64,000 nucleotides of DNA, from assembly GCA_963585895.1 (NCBI GenBank), contig CAUZXS010005791.1, positions 582,673-646,672 on the forward strand, given 5' to 3'. Positions 9,657-19,582 of this stretch are shown here, piece by piece (within the stretch, counting starts at the first letter, position 1; each line of letters starts with the position of its first letter). Made by a program: the position numbers and the translations under genes. Source of the stretch: Sepioteuthis lessoniana. Its lineage: Eukaryota > Mollusca > Cephalopoda > Myopsida > Loliginidae. The notes beneath the pieces are model-generated. The model was not told the DNA's origin and made no database searches. It saw nothing but the letters and a program-made list of their open reading frames with translations.

Positions 9657-11312
9657 TGTTGCGGAGCCGATAAGCGTGTCGGTCCCGCAAATAACTTTAT
9701 GGGTAATAACGCATGCGAGTGTGTGTAGTGACAGCCAAAGACAATGAAGGGAGACAGTTGGTGAGATAACAGATACAACAAAGTGACGATTTTATTGCCG
9801 GAATTACAAACGTGTATGTAACTGTCCGTGGCGGTTGTATGTGGTCTTCAACTAGGATGGGTTACGTCGTTAGCTGGTATGGTCGAGTTGTAGTTGTGTG
9901 CAGCAGGACGTTCGAGGAGGGTAGCTGGCGTAGGTCAAGTCGTGGAGATACAGCTAGATGTTTGATGCTGGTAAGCTGAGATCAGTCGGGGCGTTAGATA
10001 CAGCTGGACAGTTGTAGCCGAAAGCTGAGGTCGGTCGGTCGTTGGTAAATCGATGTCCCGGTTTTTGACATTTCGTTGGTATGGTCGAGTCGTGGTTGCT
10101 AGCCCGTAACAGCGAGTCGTTTCGTGGGCTAGTTGCTGCAATGCTAGGGCAGTCCGTAACAGCGAGTTATGTGGACTGAATGCTGCATTGTTGGGGCAGT
10201 CCGTAACAGCGAGTCGTTACGTGGACTGCATTGTAGGAGCATCGTGGTCGGTAGATCGATATCCCGGTTTTGACAGTACGTTGGGTTAACCGGGTGTGTG
10301 TTGATCTGGTTGTTAGCCCGTAACAGCGAGTCGTTACATGGGCCAGATGTTGCAATGCTAGTGTAGTCCGTAACAGCAAGTCGTTACGTGGACTGCATGC
10401 TGCGTTGCTGGGGCTGTCCGTAACAGCGAGTCGTTACGTGGACTGCATGGCAGGAGCGTAGTGGTCGGCAGTTATGGCTTTGTCGTGCCAGATAGCTGTA
10501 TGGACGTATCGAGGCGGTAGCTAAGGCTGTCGCGCCAAAGCTGTGCAGGCGTATCGAGGCGGTAGCTAAGGTTTGCACGCCAAAGCTCTACACTGTCGAG
10601 CGAACAGGCCAGGAGGCCAAGGCTAAAACTGGCGTTATCTTAGCGCTGCGCAGGTTTCGAAGTGGGAGCTAAAGGCTAACCCGTGCCTTTAGCGCTGCAC
10701 AGCCAAACGGACGAGCGGAACCAAGTGATGGTTAAGACCGGCTGGTCTTAGTGAGTCCTCTTCGTGTTTGCCTCCAGGCCATCTATTTCGACTGGTCATT
10801 AATGACCACCAGAGATGCTCCAACCCGCAGAAGGAGACCTCTCATAGCCCTTAAAAAGGACTGTAAAAAAAAAGGTTGTTGAATCTACCACTAGCAGTGG
10901 CGGTGAGGTGGGTACAACCACGATAACGTAGGACCCGAGCCTCGTGGCCCCTGAGAGCGTCCGCATAGACCTCTGAATTTTCGCCGCCTGAAGCCTTTTT
11001 ATATGGAAGAAAGGGAACTCTACTTCTGTCGCGCCACGTGGATAAAAGGTTCTTCTACAAATAAATGGACGCAGAAAATAAGTATTTCTTTAGCCCGGTA
11101 TTGGCTAGCGAAAAGTATTACTTCCATTTTTATAGAACTATTTCTGGCAGAAGTGTTTTGCAAATGTTGATAAATGTTAATTTATTCCTTTCTTAGCTGT
11201 AACGGCCGGTTAGAGTCGAAAAAGGGCTTCATCATTTCCGGCCATGCCCGGATGTTATTTCTCTAGGGTGAAAGTGTAATCTGATCTGTTTACGTTCGCA
11301 GGCCGGTCGCAG
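9657..11312. mobile_element. Unclassified 1.66-kb GC-rich insertion element
   Basis: The segment begins TGTTGCGG and ends GGTCGCAG. It splits a SINE, and the 6-bp sequence TACCTC occurs on both sides (9,651-9,656 and 11,313-11,318) but only once in other copies of the SINE. That shows insertion with target duplication. GC and CpG content are far above the flanks. It holds no convincing ORF; the short readings through it are peptide repeats from tandem DNA. Inside are a hairpin array (10,099-10,443), a longer repeated block (about 10,030 and 10,245) and a repeat with GTATCGAGGCGGTAGCTAAGG (about 10,500-10,580). Termini resemble an LTR start (TG) but the end is CAG, so solo LTR, TRIM-like or DNA element all remain possible. 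Confidence 0.75.
10099..10443. repeat. Array of six GTAAC-AGCGAGTC-GTTAC hairpin units
   Basis: Six units share the core CCGTAACAGCGAGTCGTTAC, with outer arms that pair across it. Arms read CTAGCCC/GGGCTAG (10,099-10,132), CAGTCC/GGACTG (10,150-10,178), GCAGTCC/GGACTGC (10,196-10,229), GCCC/GGGC (10,316-10,343), AGTCC/GGACT (10,365-10,394) and GTCC/GGAC (10,416-10,443). The arm sequence changes on both sides together. The core of unit 2 is partly deleted. Spacing is irregular (about 45-50 bp, with one gap of about 120). Confidence 0.8.
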
Positions 11313-11468
11313 TACCTCCTTGCTTAACACTCAGCATTATAAGGTGTGTATCAAGGGTCAGGGGGAGCAATCCAGGGAAAGGAGAAGCACCCTCCCCTAC
11401 ACTTCAGTGTAGAAGCTATTGAAAAGGGAGCCTTCGGGTCGCCCTCGACTACAGTCGCCAATTTTACT
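11313..11468 (+). repeat. SINE family 1, 3' part (interrupted)
   Basis: Continues the SINE from 9,656: CTTGCTTAACACTCAGCATT, the body with GGAGCAATCCAGGGAAAGG, and the terminal CGACTACAGTCGCCAATTTTAC. Confidence 0.88.
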
Positions 11469-12361
11469 GATTTTTAAAATAGGTTTTTCCTAAAATATAT
11501 TCGGAGAAATACTTTTTTTTACTCGGTTGACTCCACTCCTTTATTTCATTTTACGAAATCTGAACAAAATATTGTAGATATACTATTCAAACATTTTTCT
11601 GTAAAGATAAGACTGAATAATCATGAAATTTTAAAAAGTTCTTACATTTCCATTTTTTTTTTTAAATGGTGATAAATTCTGAAATAAAAAGTGCTAAAAA
11701 CTGGCATAATACTATGCATGGCAAAATTTAACTTGATTTTTTAATTAATATATATATATATATTTGTTAAAAAACAGGAAATTTAGAAATAGTATTCCAT
11801 TTCCAAAATAGATCTATTTCGTTTATTCAAGCTCTTCAGATGAAATCAAATGGAGTTTGGTAACTTTTCCCTTTTTTGTTAAACTCCAGTGACACACACA
11901 CACACACACTGTTAAATTCCTAAGAAAAAAATTGCAAAGAAAATAATTTTAAGAGATTTTAGCTCCTATAAGTGATTAAATAATTTTGATTTGTTAATGT
12001 TTAAAAATTCATGTTTTTAATATGTAGATCTCTTCTCAAATCTTTTACTATAAAACTGAACTTTAGAAATCGAAGAAGGTAACCTCAATGCCTATCAATA
12101 TATTTTAGTATTTTTAAGAGAATTTTGAATAGTTATTGTTGAATAAAAATGTTTGCTTCCTAGAATGTACGGAAGGTCCTTTTATTTCTGTCAACATTGT
12201 AAAAGAAATTCAAGAAATATAACCAAATAATAACCAGTTATTGCATAATGCACAAGAAAACAATTGTTCTTTGCCTTCTAGCCACCAGTATATTCAAAAG
12301 TATAATCGTCAACAGTAAAATTGTGGCTGCTTTTTAAGGTTAATCACCATTTGTTTACAAG
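11469..12361. other. AT-rich, no gene seen
   Basis: Contains a short (AT)n at about 11,745-11,762 and (AC)n at about 11,893-11,910. Nothing else recognised. Confidence 0.5.
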
Positions 12362-13100
12362 TGCCAAGTGGCCCTTCGTAACCTTCCTGGGTCCAGTGAC
12401 CTTTCACGGCTTCGGAAAGAGCTATATTAGGAGGTAGTGGTGGATTCTGCTTGGGACCCTCTTAGCAAGCGGCACGGCTGGACGGTGAAGGAGATCCGCT
12501 CCCTCTGGAATTGGGCACCAGGATTGAGCTTCTTGAACAACTCCGAGTTCTCGCTCACCTGGCGACTTGCACGGAACGCGTTGCCTCTTCTCAGCTTGAA
12601 CTTCGGAGCGGGCCTGGCAGAAATGCCTGATTGCACTCGCTACTGCAGTGGTTTGGAAGAAATGGCTGAGCACGCCTTCTACTACTGCGAGCGATTTCGC
12701 CCATTCTGGGATCACGTCGAGGAGTGGTCGGCTCGCATCGAACCAAAGCAGCTCATGCAGCTTGACGTTGGTTATGTTGTAGACTTTTTACCACCATGTG
12801 ATGTTTCTCACAATCCTAGCTGTAGCTCGAATGGTGATTTGGTCGACGCAAAAGAAGGGATTGTATGATGATGCAAACTTTTCACAACATGATCTGGTTT
12901 TGTATTTTAGGCATTAGCTTAGGGTCAAAATCAGATGCGATAGAAAACGCTTGGATCGCATAACATTTGACAAAAGGTGGGTGAATGCAGCGAGCCTGAT
13001 CGTACAAAAGGGGGCAAGGTTGGAGTCATCCTTCTTTCCTCTTCCTGCTCATGGCGTCTACGGTACGAGTTTTCAGGACCCCATCCTAAGTAAGTAGGCA
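12362..13100 (+). pseudogene. Tx1-like LINE ORF2 C-terminus, 5'-truncated
   Basis: The C-terminal part of a non-LTR retrotransposon polyprotein. The reading from about 12,365 (RNLPGSSDLSRLRKELY) meets a stop at 12,431, then continues in frame through WDPLSKRHGWTVKEI to 12,868. The zf-RVT cysteine-histidine pattern is present as CTRYCSGLEEMAEHAFYYC. After a frame shift near 12,815 the family tail continues as ILAVARMVIW, one stop, KIRCDRKRLDRITFDKRWV, and ends near 13,098. Such tails are common in Tx1/L1-like LINEs of cephalopods. The RT and endonuclease are missing through 5' truncation. Confidence 0.78.
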
Positions 13101-13556
13101 AAGTTTTCCTTGAAACCTATTTAGCAGTATGTTGTGAGTCATCATCCTGGTCATCTAGTTGTTAGTCTCCAAGGTCTTCCCCATCCCTATTATTTTTTTG
13201 CACCTCAAGCCTTACTCCAGCCTGCTTTTACTGAAGATCTTGGAATTTCACGTGTACAAAATCCATATGACCTGCCATTAACTGCCCATACCACGCCCAA
13301 CCCTGTCTTTTTTTTTTCCCCATTAGATTAGGAACCCTCTCCCACTTAGAGTAGATCCGGCTTGTTTTCGGTGTTTTCGGACACTGGAAAACAGCTATCC
13401 TCCACTTCGTCAATGGGGGGATGGGAGGGCAACCAAACGGGGAATTTTTTCCTTTGTTTCGTCTTTTGTATATTTCAGGGTTTTTCTCCCATTCCCATCA
13501 TATAACATTTTTGTAAATAAACCATATATTGTAAATAAAATCATTCATTCATTCCA
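13101..13556 (+). repeat. 3' UTR and tail of the Tx1-like LINE
   Basis: Follows the ORF without break. It includes TTGTAAATAAACC (AATAAA at about 13,516) and ends in TAAATAAAATCATTCATTCATT, a simple-repeat tail typical of LINE 3' ends. No clear target duplication was found. Confidence 0.55.
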
Positions 13557-14669
13557 TTCGGGGTTTTTAAGAAGGTCTTTTTTCAGAGCAAATTTGTTAT
13601 TTTGGTGTTTGTAGCATGATTGGTGATGGATAACTGTCTATATATTGTACTGTTGAATGGGTCAGCAAATATGGCTAGCTAGGTTCCCTTAGAATATATC
13701 GAAATACATGACTGCTTCCTTTCCCTCCCCCATTAAATTTTAAAGCTTCATGCCTTCCTTAATGTAAATTTAAGGGAATAAACTGTTAAATTAAAAAAGT
13801 TTTGGTTATTGAGTTAATGCTCCCTTTTGAAGAAGATTTGACTGGGCACATCAGCGTAAGTTAGAAAAATATAAGGATCTGCGACAGCAATGTGTCAGAA
13901 ATGGCTGAATAACCAACGTATTTCCTATCGAGGTCGGATGCCGTGATTTTATTACCACCTCAACCTTTGTATTCTTGACTAATCTTGAACTTTGTCTATT
14001 AGACAAGAGGAAATAAATAAAAAAAAGATCCAATATAAGGCTTTCACTACATTAGCGTGGATATGGCTCTCTGGGTTAGTGGTAATGATGTTTGGGCCTC
14101 AAAAATGTAGAATATTTGTTGACTCATGTAGAGTCTCCAAAATTACCAATGAGTAATTTGGTTGAGTATAAGTAGATTAATGGATCCCACTCATGCAAAT
14201 ATGTTGGATAGGTTCATTCCTGTAAAGTGAGCCAATCTACATGCTGCTCATGCACTCTTTAATAAAAGAGGTGAGCTTTAACTGGCTAGCTTTTCCAAGG
14301 AGACAGCCATGTTACTTTTGGCTTGTGAAGGTGAGTGCTGTTCATTGATGTTCTATAAAAACCATACTCGAATCCATCTGATGACAGCTTTGTTGGAAGC
14401 AGAGCTGCAGTATAAACATCAGTAATTGTATGATACCTATAGAAGTCTATCTATCTATGTATGTATATGTATATAGATATATAAGTATATATACACTATT
14501 ATATATACATACACTAGTATAAATATACAAGTAATATAGTATATATATATATATATATATATATGTTCTAGTATTTATATATTTTTTCTGTTAATTATTT
14601 CTTTCTTTTTTTTTCTTTCTTCCTTTTTTCTTTCTTTTCCTTTTTTTTCTTTTTCTTCCTTTTTTTTAT
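13557..14669. other. No gene seen
   Basis: Mixed AT-rich DNA. A possible tRNA-like SINE head (GGGTTAGTGGTAATGATG, about 14,070) is too diverged to call. An (AT)n tract at 14,540-14,564 and a pyrimidine tract at 14,598-14,665 precede the next feature. Confidence 0.4.
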
Positions 14670-14860
14670 CATAAATGGAACAGCTGGTGATCCACCTACA
14701 GGAGCTCTTCAAATAGGCTGCAATGAAAATATAGCCTTCAAGATGCTGCAATAATTAAAGGAAACTGCAGAGAGATAAAGTTCTCTATTGATGGGAACAA
14801 AATCCCCACAATCCACGATAAAGAGTTAAGAGTCTCAGTTGCTGCTACTCACTACCACTT
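14670..14860 (+). pseudogene. Small fragment of R2/NeSL-like LINE RT (plus strand)
   Basis: In broken frames it reads QELFK, AAMKI, then CREIKFSIDGNKIPTIHDKE. This corresponds to the thumb-side segment of the LINE at 41,479-42,295 (VREIHFKIGGDKIPTVREK). Only about 60 codons remain, between two AT-rich microsatellite stretches. Confidence 0.5.
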
Positions 14861-14864
14861 ACTG

Positions 14865-14909
<45 letters not shown>

Positions 14910-15215
14910 AGTAATATTGTATATATATTTATATATATATATATATATATATATGTTCTAGTATTTTTATATATTTTTTCTATTGTTTCTTTCTTCTTTC
15001 TTTTTTCTTTTTTTCATACAAATATACAGCTTGTAATACATATTTCCTGTTTTTCAACCTCAAATTGAACGTGTGAAGTCATCTGATGAGACAAAGTATT
15101 ATGATATTCTTTGCCGAAATAAATTAATAATGACAATTTAATCAGGTTTGAGTTTTCTTCTAATTGCATTATATATATATAATAGATTTTATATATTTAA
15201 TCCCATGGAAGTTTG
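14861..15215. repeat. (AT)n microsatellites with short unique spacer
   Basis: (AT)n at about 14,868-14,900 and 14,930-14,954, a pyrimidine tract near 14,985-15,015, then unassigned sequence. A CTGATGA-hairpin-GAAA string at 15,083-15,116 was considered and not called a ribozyme. Confidence 0.6.
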
Positions 15216-15266
15216 TCTGCAGCCTTAGGTTTCATGAAGTTTTACAAACAACATTCATCAGGCAGA
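15216..15266 (-). ncRNA. Hammerhead ribozyme motif, copy H3 (slightly degraded)
   Basis: On the minus strand: stem I TCTGC, core CTGATGA, a 21-nt stem II arm set (three outer pairs intact), GAA, stem III ACC-TAA-GGC, T at the cleavage position, and stem I partner GCAGA. The closing A-U pair of stem III is lost (C in place of U), which should impair cleavage. Arrangement is type I (open at stem I). Penelope-like elements are known to carry hammerhead motifs in their terminal repeats. Confidence 0.65.
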
Positions 15267-15404
15267 GATAATGAAAGTAAATGAAGAAATCAAAAAAATT
15301 GAAAAGTACAATTAAAAGCTCTCCAAATTATATCGCACTTGGTTCGCCCAAAACCCACAGTGACAACCAACACTGTTTCAATATACATATATATATGCAA
15401 AGTT

Positions 15405-15451
<47 letters not shown>

Positions 15452-16255
15452 ATATAATATTCTTTACGTACATACAATCATGGATTACAATGATGTATAC
15501 GTAATATATCATTAACACTTCTTAACTAATACAAATTATTATTGCAATCTAACACAAATCATATTCATCACCTTAATATTTATTGCATTCTGACCCACCA
15601 TACTCTTTTGTCTATAATGCTTATAAATCAAAACTTTTTCTTCCTAATGCAATGATGATGATATTTTGTTTAGTTAAACTCATCATCACCACACACACAC
15701 ACACACACACACAAATATAAAAAATGAATAAATTAATAATACTCCGTAGTATCACCACTGCACACCATGTACACACACAACAATTTTTTTACTTGGTCAA
15801 ACTGTCTCAACTTTAGCAACGCATTGCGTCTCATATATCCAGGGGACAACCTCAAACTTGCTGTGCAGCACATGTATATTCATACACACACATACTAAAT
15901 ATCACTTATACGACCACACACAATAATATGCAAATATAATCTACACAAACATACACAAATACACACTCACACTCACAAAAAAAGAGTTGTACACAATTCT
16001 AACATTCTTTTGACTGTATTTTTTTATTTCTCCATTATCTTTCTTTCTCTGCCTGATGATTGACATTTATAAGATGGCATGAAACCTGTGATCACAGACA
16101 ACCTTCCATACTATTAAATATATATAAAAACTAATATATATTCACTTATTATTATATAATAGCTGTTTCACAGATATTGAGCACTCTCCAAATTATATTG
16201 CATTCGGTTTGCTACAAACGCACGAAATGAGATGATGACAACCAACACTGTTATA
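15267..16255. repeat. PLE terminal-type repeat, rearranged
   Basis: Blocks here recur at 19,020-19,350 and 27,430-27,895. One has CTCATATATCCAGG followed by an AC-rich stretch (about 15,830-15,990). Another has TTCTTTTGACTGTAT leading into the ribozyme (about 16,005-16,047). A third has ATATATATAAAAACTAATATA after the ribozyme (about 16,120-16,140). The CTCTCCAAATTATAT...ACAACCAACACTGTT block occurs twice in this segment (about 15,320 and 16,185). Microsatellites at 15,409-15,450 (AT/GT) and 15,691-15,712 (AC) lie within. No ORF. Confidence 0.55.
16048..16098 (+). ncRNA. Hammerhead ribozyme motif, copy H1 (degraded)
   Basis: Stem I TCTGC, core CTGATGA (16,053-16,059), stem II with two mismatches, GAA, stem III ACC-TGT-GAT with one mismatch, C at the cleavage position (16,093), then ACAGA in place of GCAGA. 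Both defects relative to the intact copy at 19,065 are G-to-A changes, and one of them falls in a former CpG. Probably inactive. Confidence 0.6.
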
Positions 16256-16291
16256 TATATGTATATACTAGTATTTATAAATATATATATA

Positions 16292-16332
<41 letters not shown>

Positions 16333-16360
16333 TTGGAGATACTAGTATATATGTGAATAT

Positions 16361-16607
16361 TGGTCTGTTGGGTAGAGTATTCATCAATGGCCCAGGAGAC
16401 TGGGGTTCAACCCCAGATCAAGTCATACCAAAGACTTAGAAAATGGTATTTGATATCTCCTACTTTAACGCTCAGCATTACAAGGTACGTATCAAGAGTA
16501 AAGTGGAGCAATCCAAGGAATGGAGTAGAGCCATTCCCTACACCTTGGTGTAGTAGCTATTGAAAAGGGAACTTTTGGGCCTCCCTCAACTATAGTAACC
16601 AACTTAT
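16361..16607 (+). repeat. tRNA-derived SINE, family 1
   Basis: Near-complete copy: head with GGGTAGAGTATTCATC and GGGTTCAACCCC, then the AAGACTTAGAAAATGGTA linker, body and CTATAGTAACCAACTT end. It is flanked on the left by (AT)n (16,296-16,331). Confidence 0.85.
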
Positions 16608-16649
16608 ATATACATATATACACAAATATATATTTATATATGCACTATT

Positions 16650-17357
16650 TTGAAGAGTGTATACTTAAGCACCAAGTTATTATTCAAGCAAATTTTGTTA
16701 AAGATGATGAAACACTTTATTATTTTTAATTTTATTTTTTCAAGACTCCTTGTTATTTTTTCTAGTGTTGGGATTTAGTTGATAAAGGAATTGCCCCATA
16801 TCTTCTGCCCAAGCACTTTCAACCATAATTTTGGTTGTCATCAGGGATAGTGTACATTTGAGTTGACTGCTGATTTTTTACTGTTTTAATAATTTGTAGT
16901 GTTTTGTTTTGTAGATGTCGGTTGGAGTGTTTTCAGCATTTTGTTTTAAAACGTTTGGTTAGAAAAAGTTTTATTAAGAGAGTGAATGATTTTTAGTTAT
17001 TCAAAATATCTAATATGTTGGTGCCTGTGTTAAATGCTATCTCATTCAACTTTGTTTTTTTTATTTTTTATTGCATATTCTAGGATTTGTAATTGTTTTT
17101 TATTGTCATTTTTATATATAATTATTGTATTATCTGTGCAAATTTTCCTTACATCAGAAGATGTGAGTTGCTTAGAGCTATCATTGTGTTTTATAATAAA
17201 ATGTTGTTTTATGGTGCTATTTTTAGAAAGATGTTAAATAAGATGATAAGATAGAGTTGTGGTTAGGTTTAAGGTTAGACACTAGAAAAATAAGGAGTCT
17301 TGAAAATACAATTAAAAATAATAAACAGTGTTCTATCACCTTCAACAAAACTTGTTT
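16650..17357. mobile_element. Element with about 90-bp terminal inverted repeats, copy 1
   Basis: Left arm at about 16,672-16,770 (TTATTCAAGCAAATTTTGTT ... CAAGACTCCTTGTTATTTTT) and right arm at about 17,274-17,355, which is its reverse complement with some mismatches. The interior of about 500 bp has no convincing ORF. A second copy with a shorter interior is at 27,960-29,095. Function and class are unknown. It may be a non-autonomous DNA element or an inverted PLE terminus. Confidence 0.6.
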
Positions 17358-17369
17358 ATATATATATAT

Positions 17370-18441
17370 TGTGACGGCAAATTGACTAAAATCCCAAAAC
17401 GGGATTTTATTTCGCACGTGTGAAGACGGGGCAGGTTGGCACTTGATCCCCTATAGAATAATTCCTCGTTCAGTGTTTTTCTCTCAGGCATATAAGACCT
17501 GGCATATTACGTGAGGGATTAATTTAGGGCCAGACTGACCGCCGCTGGCAAGGGGTTCCAAATTTCACACTATCCACACACCCACCAAGGCCACTAAACT
17601 TCCTCCCCTACACAACAGAAGATATGGACCTATAGGTTTTAGTCGTAATAATATTATATTGTAGTAGTCGGCAATTCCAGTTTCCCGTGTGATATTTTTA
17701 AGGAATTAATAGGACAATTTTAAGCAAGATAACATAAGGCGAATAGAAGCTGAAAAGGAAATGCGACACAACAAATTCGTAGCAGAACTGCAAAGAACAA
17801 CTTAGACCACGTGGTAACATAAAAATACATGAATCCTTTACTATACAAAGAGATACACTTTCAAAGCGTCAAATATATATAATGAATTGAACAGTCCATG
17901 GACATAAAGTCTTTCTTCTTTTCTGTTCTTTCGTTTTCCTTCAAATTGAGAGAGAGAGAGTGGTATATAAAATTTGGGTATAAAGGAGAAGTAGCCCCAA
18001 AGTTACTTATCTTATTTTTCAACGGGGTTCCACTGGAGAATCTTTCTTCTTTTACGGGCTAATAGACTTTATGCTATTTTTAATACCGGCTTGAAGAACT
18101 CATGTCTCAGATATTCTTTTGTCTTCTACCCGGAATACTGGCTTTGGTTCGTCTGCCCGCTACGAACCCTGCCAAACAACTAACATTTCTTCTCGTTTTT
18201 TTCGCCGACGGGGAGAAGGTGCCACTTCCGTTTTAGGGCCCCAGCCAATCATTTGGCTTCTCCCTCCTTCTCCCTTCCGGTGTCTGGCGACCTGAGGTTA
18301 CTAAGTACCAACATCTGTTGATATCCCCTCTGTGACCTACATTCTTTCTTAGCGGTATCTTTGACGGTTTGCCACTGTTCCTTCCGACGGGAGGATAGTA
18401 TTAATCTTATTTCTATCGTCTCCGTGGGATATCACGTGACA
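17370..18441 (-). repeat. Solo-LTR-like repeat, family L, copy 1
   Basis: A 1,072-bp unit starting TGTGACGG and ending CGTGACA, flanked by ATAT on both sides (low complexity). Just inside the start is a terminal palindrome, AAAATCCC-AAAAC-GGGATTTT. Read on minus it follows an AATAAA, so minus is the likely sense strand. Two further copies are at 28,111-28,983 and 44,283-45,189. No coding potential was seen. Confidence 0.7.
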
Positions 18442-18446
18442 ATATA

Positions 18447-18880
18447 TATGTATATCATCATCTTCATGTCATGCTACCAGTACGGATATCCCTGACCCTC
18501 TCTCGCCACTTCTCCCTATCGTTCATCGCCACTGGCAGGTCTTCAGTGCTACATCCTGCATCCTCACATAGCTGCTGTATGTATGTTCGAGCTGGTCATC
18601 CTGCTTTTCCTTGGCTATATGTGGGGTTCAATAGGAGTACATCACTTATGAGCTCCTCCCCACTTCTCCAGCAGTGTCCTGCATGTCTGGTTCGTCTAAC
18701 TTGGATAGTTTTCGTGATGGGAGTTAGGTGGCTATATAGTTAGTGCCTTGTGGGCTGTTGCCTCCAGGACTTTTTCAATATTGCTCGGAGCATTCTTGTG
18801 TAATTGTCATCTAGCTTCTTCTCCAGCTATTTTGTTAGCATCCAAGTAGTGCATCCATATAGTAGTATCGATATGACATA
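18447..18880 (-). pseudogene. RTE-like LINE, C-terminal ORF2 fragment
   Basis: On the minus strand, with a few stops, it encodes the well-known LINE tail. It starts with KKLDDNYTRMLRAILKKSW and continues with ITKTIQVRRTRHAGHCWRS, ISDVLL, PARTYIQQLCEDAGC and REKWRERVRDIR. The 3' end is a short GATGAT-like tail near 18,450, adjacent to the family L repeat. The polymerase core is absent. Confidence 0.8.
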
Positions 18881-19060
18881 CATATATATATATATATATA
18901 TATAAACTAGTATACATATGAGTATAAATATATATTTAAATTAATATACATACTAGTATGCATATATATTTAAGTATATATACAAATATTAATATATATA
19001 TATGTATATATATAATAATGGATATATATTAGTTTTTATATATATCTAATAGCATGAAAG
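18881..19060. repeat. AT microsatellite cluster
   Basis: Interrupted (AT)n with TAGTATACATAT-type variants. It adjoins the TTAGTTTTTATATATAT motif that borders the ribozyme repeat. Confidence 0.6.
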
Positions 19061-19064
19061 CTTG

Positions 19065-19115
19065 TCTGCGACCACAGGTTTCTTGCCGTTTTATAAATGA
19101 CAATCATCAGGCAGA
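19065..19115 (-). ncRNA. Hammerhead ribozyme, copy H4, all core positions intact
   Basis: A 51-nt type I hammerhead on the minus strand. Stem I is TCTGC (19,115-19,111) paired to GCAGA (19,069-19,065). The core CTGATGA occupies 19,110-19,104. Stem II TTGTC/GGCAA (five pairs, one G-U) closes a loop of 11 nt. GAA follows, then stem III ACC-TGT-GGT, with C17 at 19,070 as the predicted cleavage position. Every invariant nucleotide is present. It lies in a PLE-type terminal repeat. Self-cleavage is inferred, not shown. Confidence 0.82.
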
Positions 19116-19351
19116 GAAAGAAAGATACTGGGGAAATCGAAAAATAAGAAAAATACAATCAAAACAATGTTAGAATTGTGTGCAACTCTTTATATATATG
19201 TGTGTGTGTGTGTGTGTGTAGATTATATTTGTGTATTATTGTGTGTGGTTGTATAAGTGATATTTAGTATGTGTGTGTATGAAGATACATGCGCCGTGTG
19301 GTAACGTCTCCTGGATATATGAGGTGTGATGTATAGCTAAAGTCACAACAG
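19116..19351 (-). repeat. PLE terminal-type repeat, cut by gypsy insertion
   Basis: The reverse complement of the block at 27,480-27,660: GT microsatellite at 19,199-19,220, TCTCCTGGATATATGAG, and AAAGTCACAACAG. The match ends exactly where the gypsy LTR begins, which suggests the gypsy element inserted here. The far side of the block is not found after 25,363. Confidence 0.55.
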
Positions 19352-19582
19352 TGTCATATAGCAGGATACAGAGCTCTTCCAATTTATGATTTCATTCAAA
19401 AACATACACGTGGCTGGAGAAGGGCAGCATTCACCTGGATGTTAGCCTGACGGTTGCTGCTGAGACAATGAATAAAATGTATCTTTGCGCAAGAGGCTCC
19501 GTGCAGAGCTTTCAGGCGAGAATACAAGAAATTAGCTCACATTAACAAATTACACTTTTTCAGCCAATCATAAATCTTCCCC

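Noticed and set aside
10099-10443. tRNA-like reading of the GTAACAGCGAGTCGTTAC units
   Set aside because: The units are too short and lack D and T arms; they are plain hairpins.
10099-10443. CRISPR array
   Set aside because: Spacing is irregular, spacers are themselves related, and the context is a eukaryotic mobile element.
9935-10578. Minus-strand open readings with repeated TTRCYGL-type peptides
   Set aside because: They are translations of the DNA hairpin repeats, with no start context or conservation.
15083-15140. CTGATGA - hairpin - GAAA - AT-rich stem on the plus strand
   Set aside because: Stem III does not end in the required U-H and stem I needs a long unsupported loop.
16800-16862. 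CTGATGA, CAACC/GGTTG hairpin and GAAA on the minus strand
   Set aside because: No stem III or stem I follows, and the hairpin register leaves the GAAA overlapping the stem.
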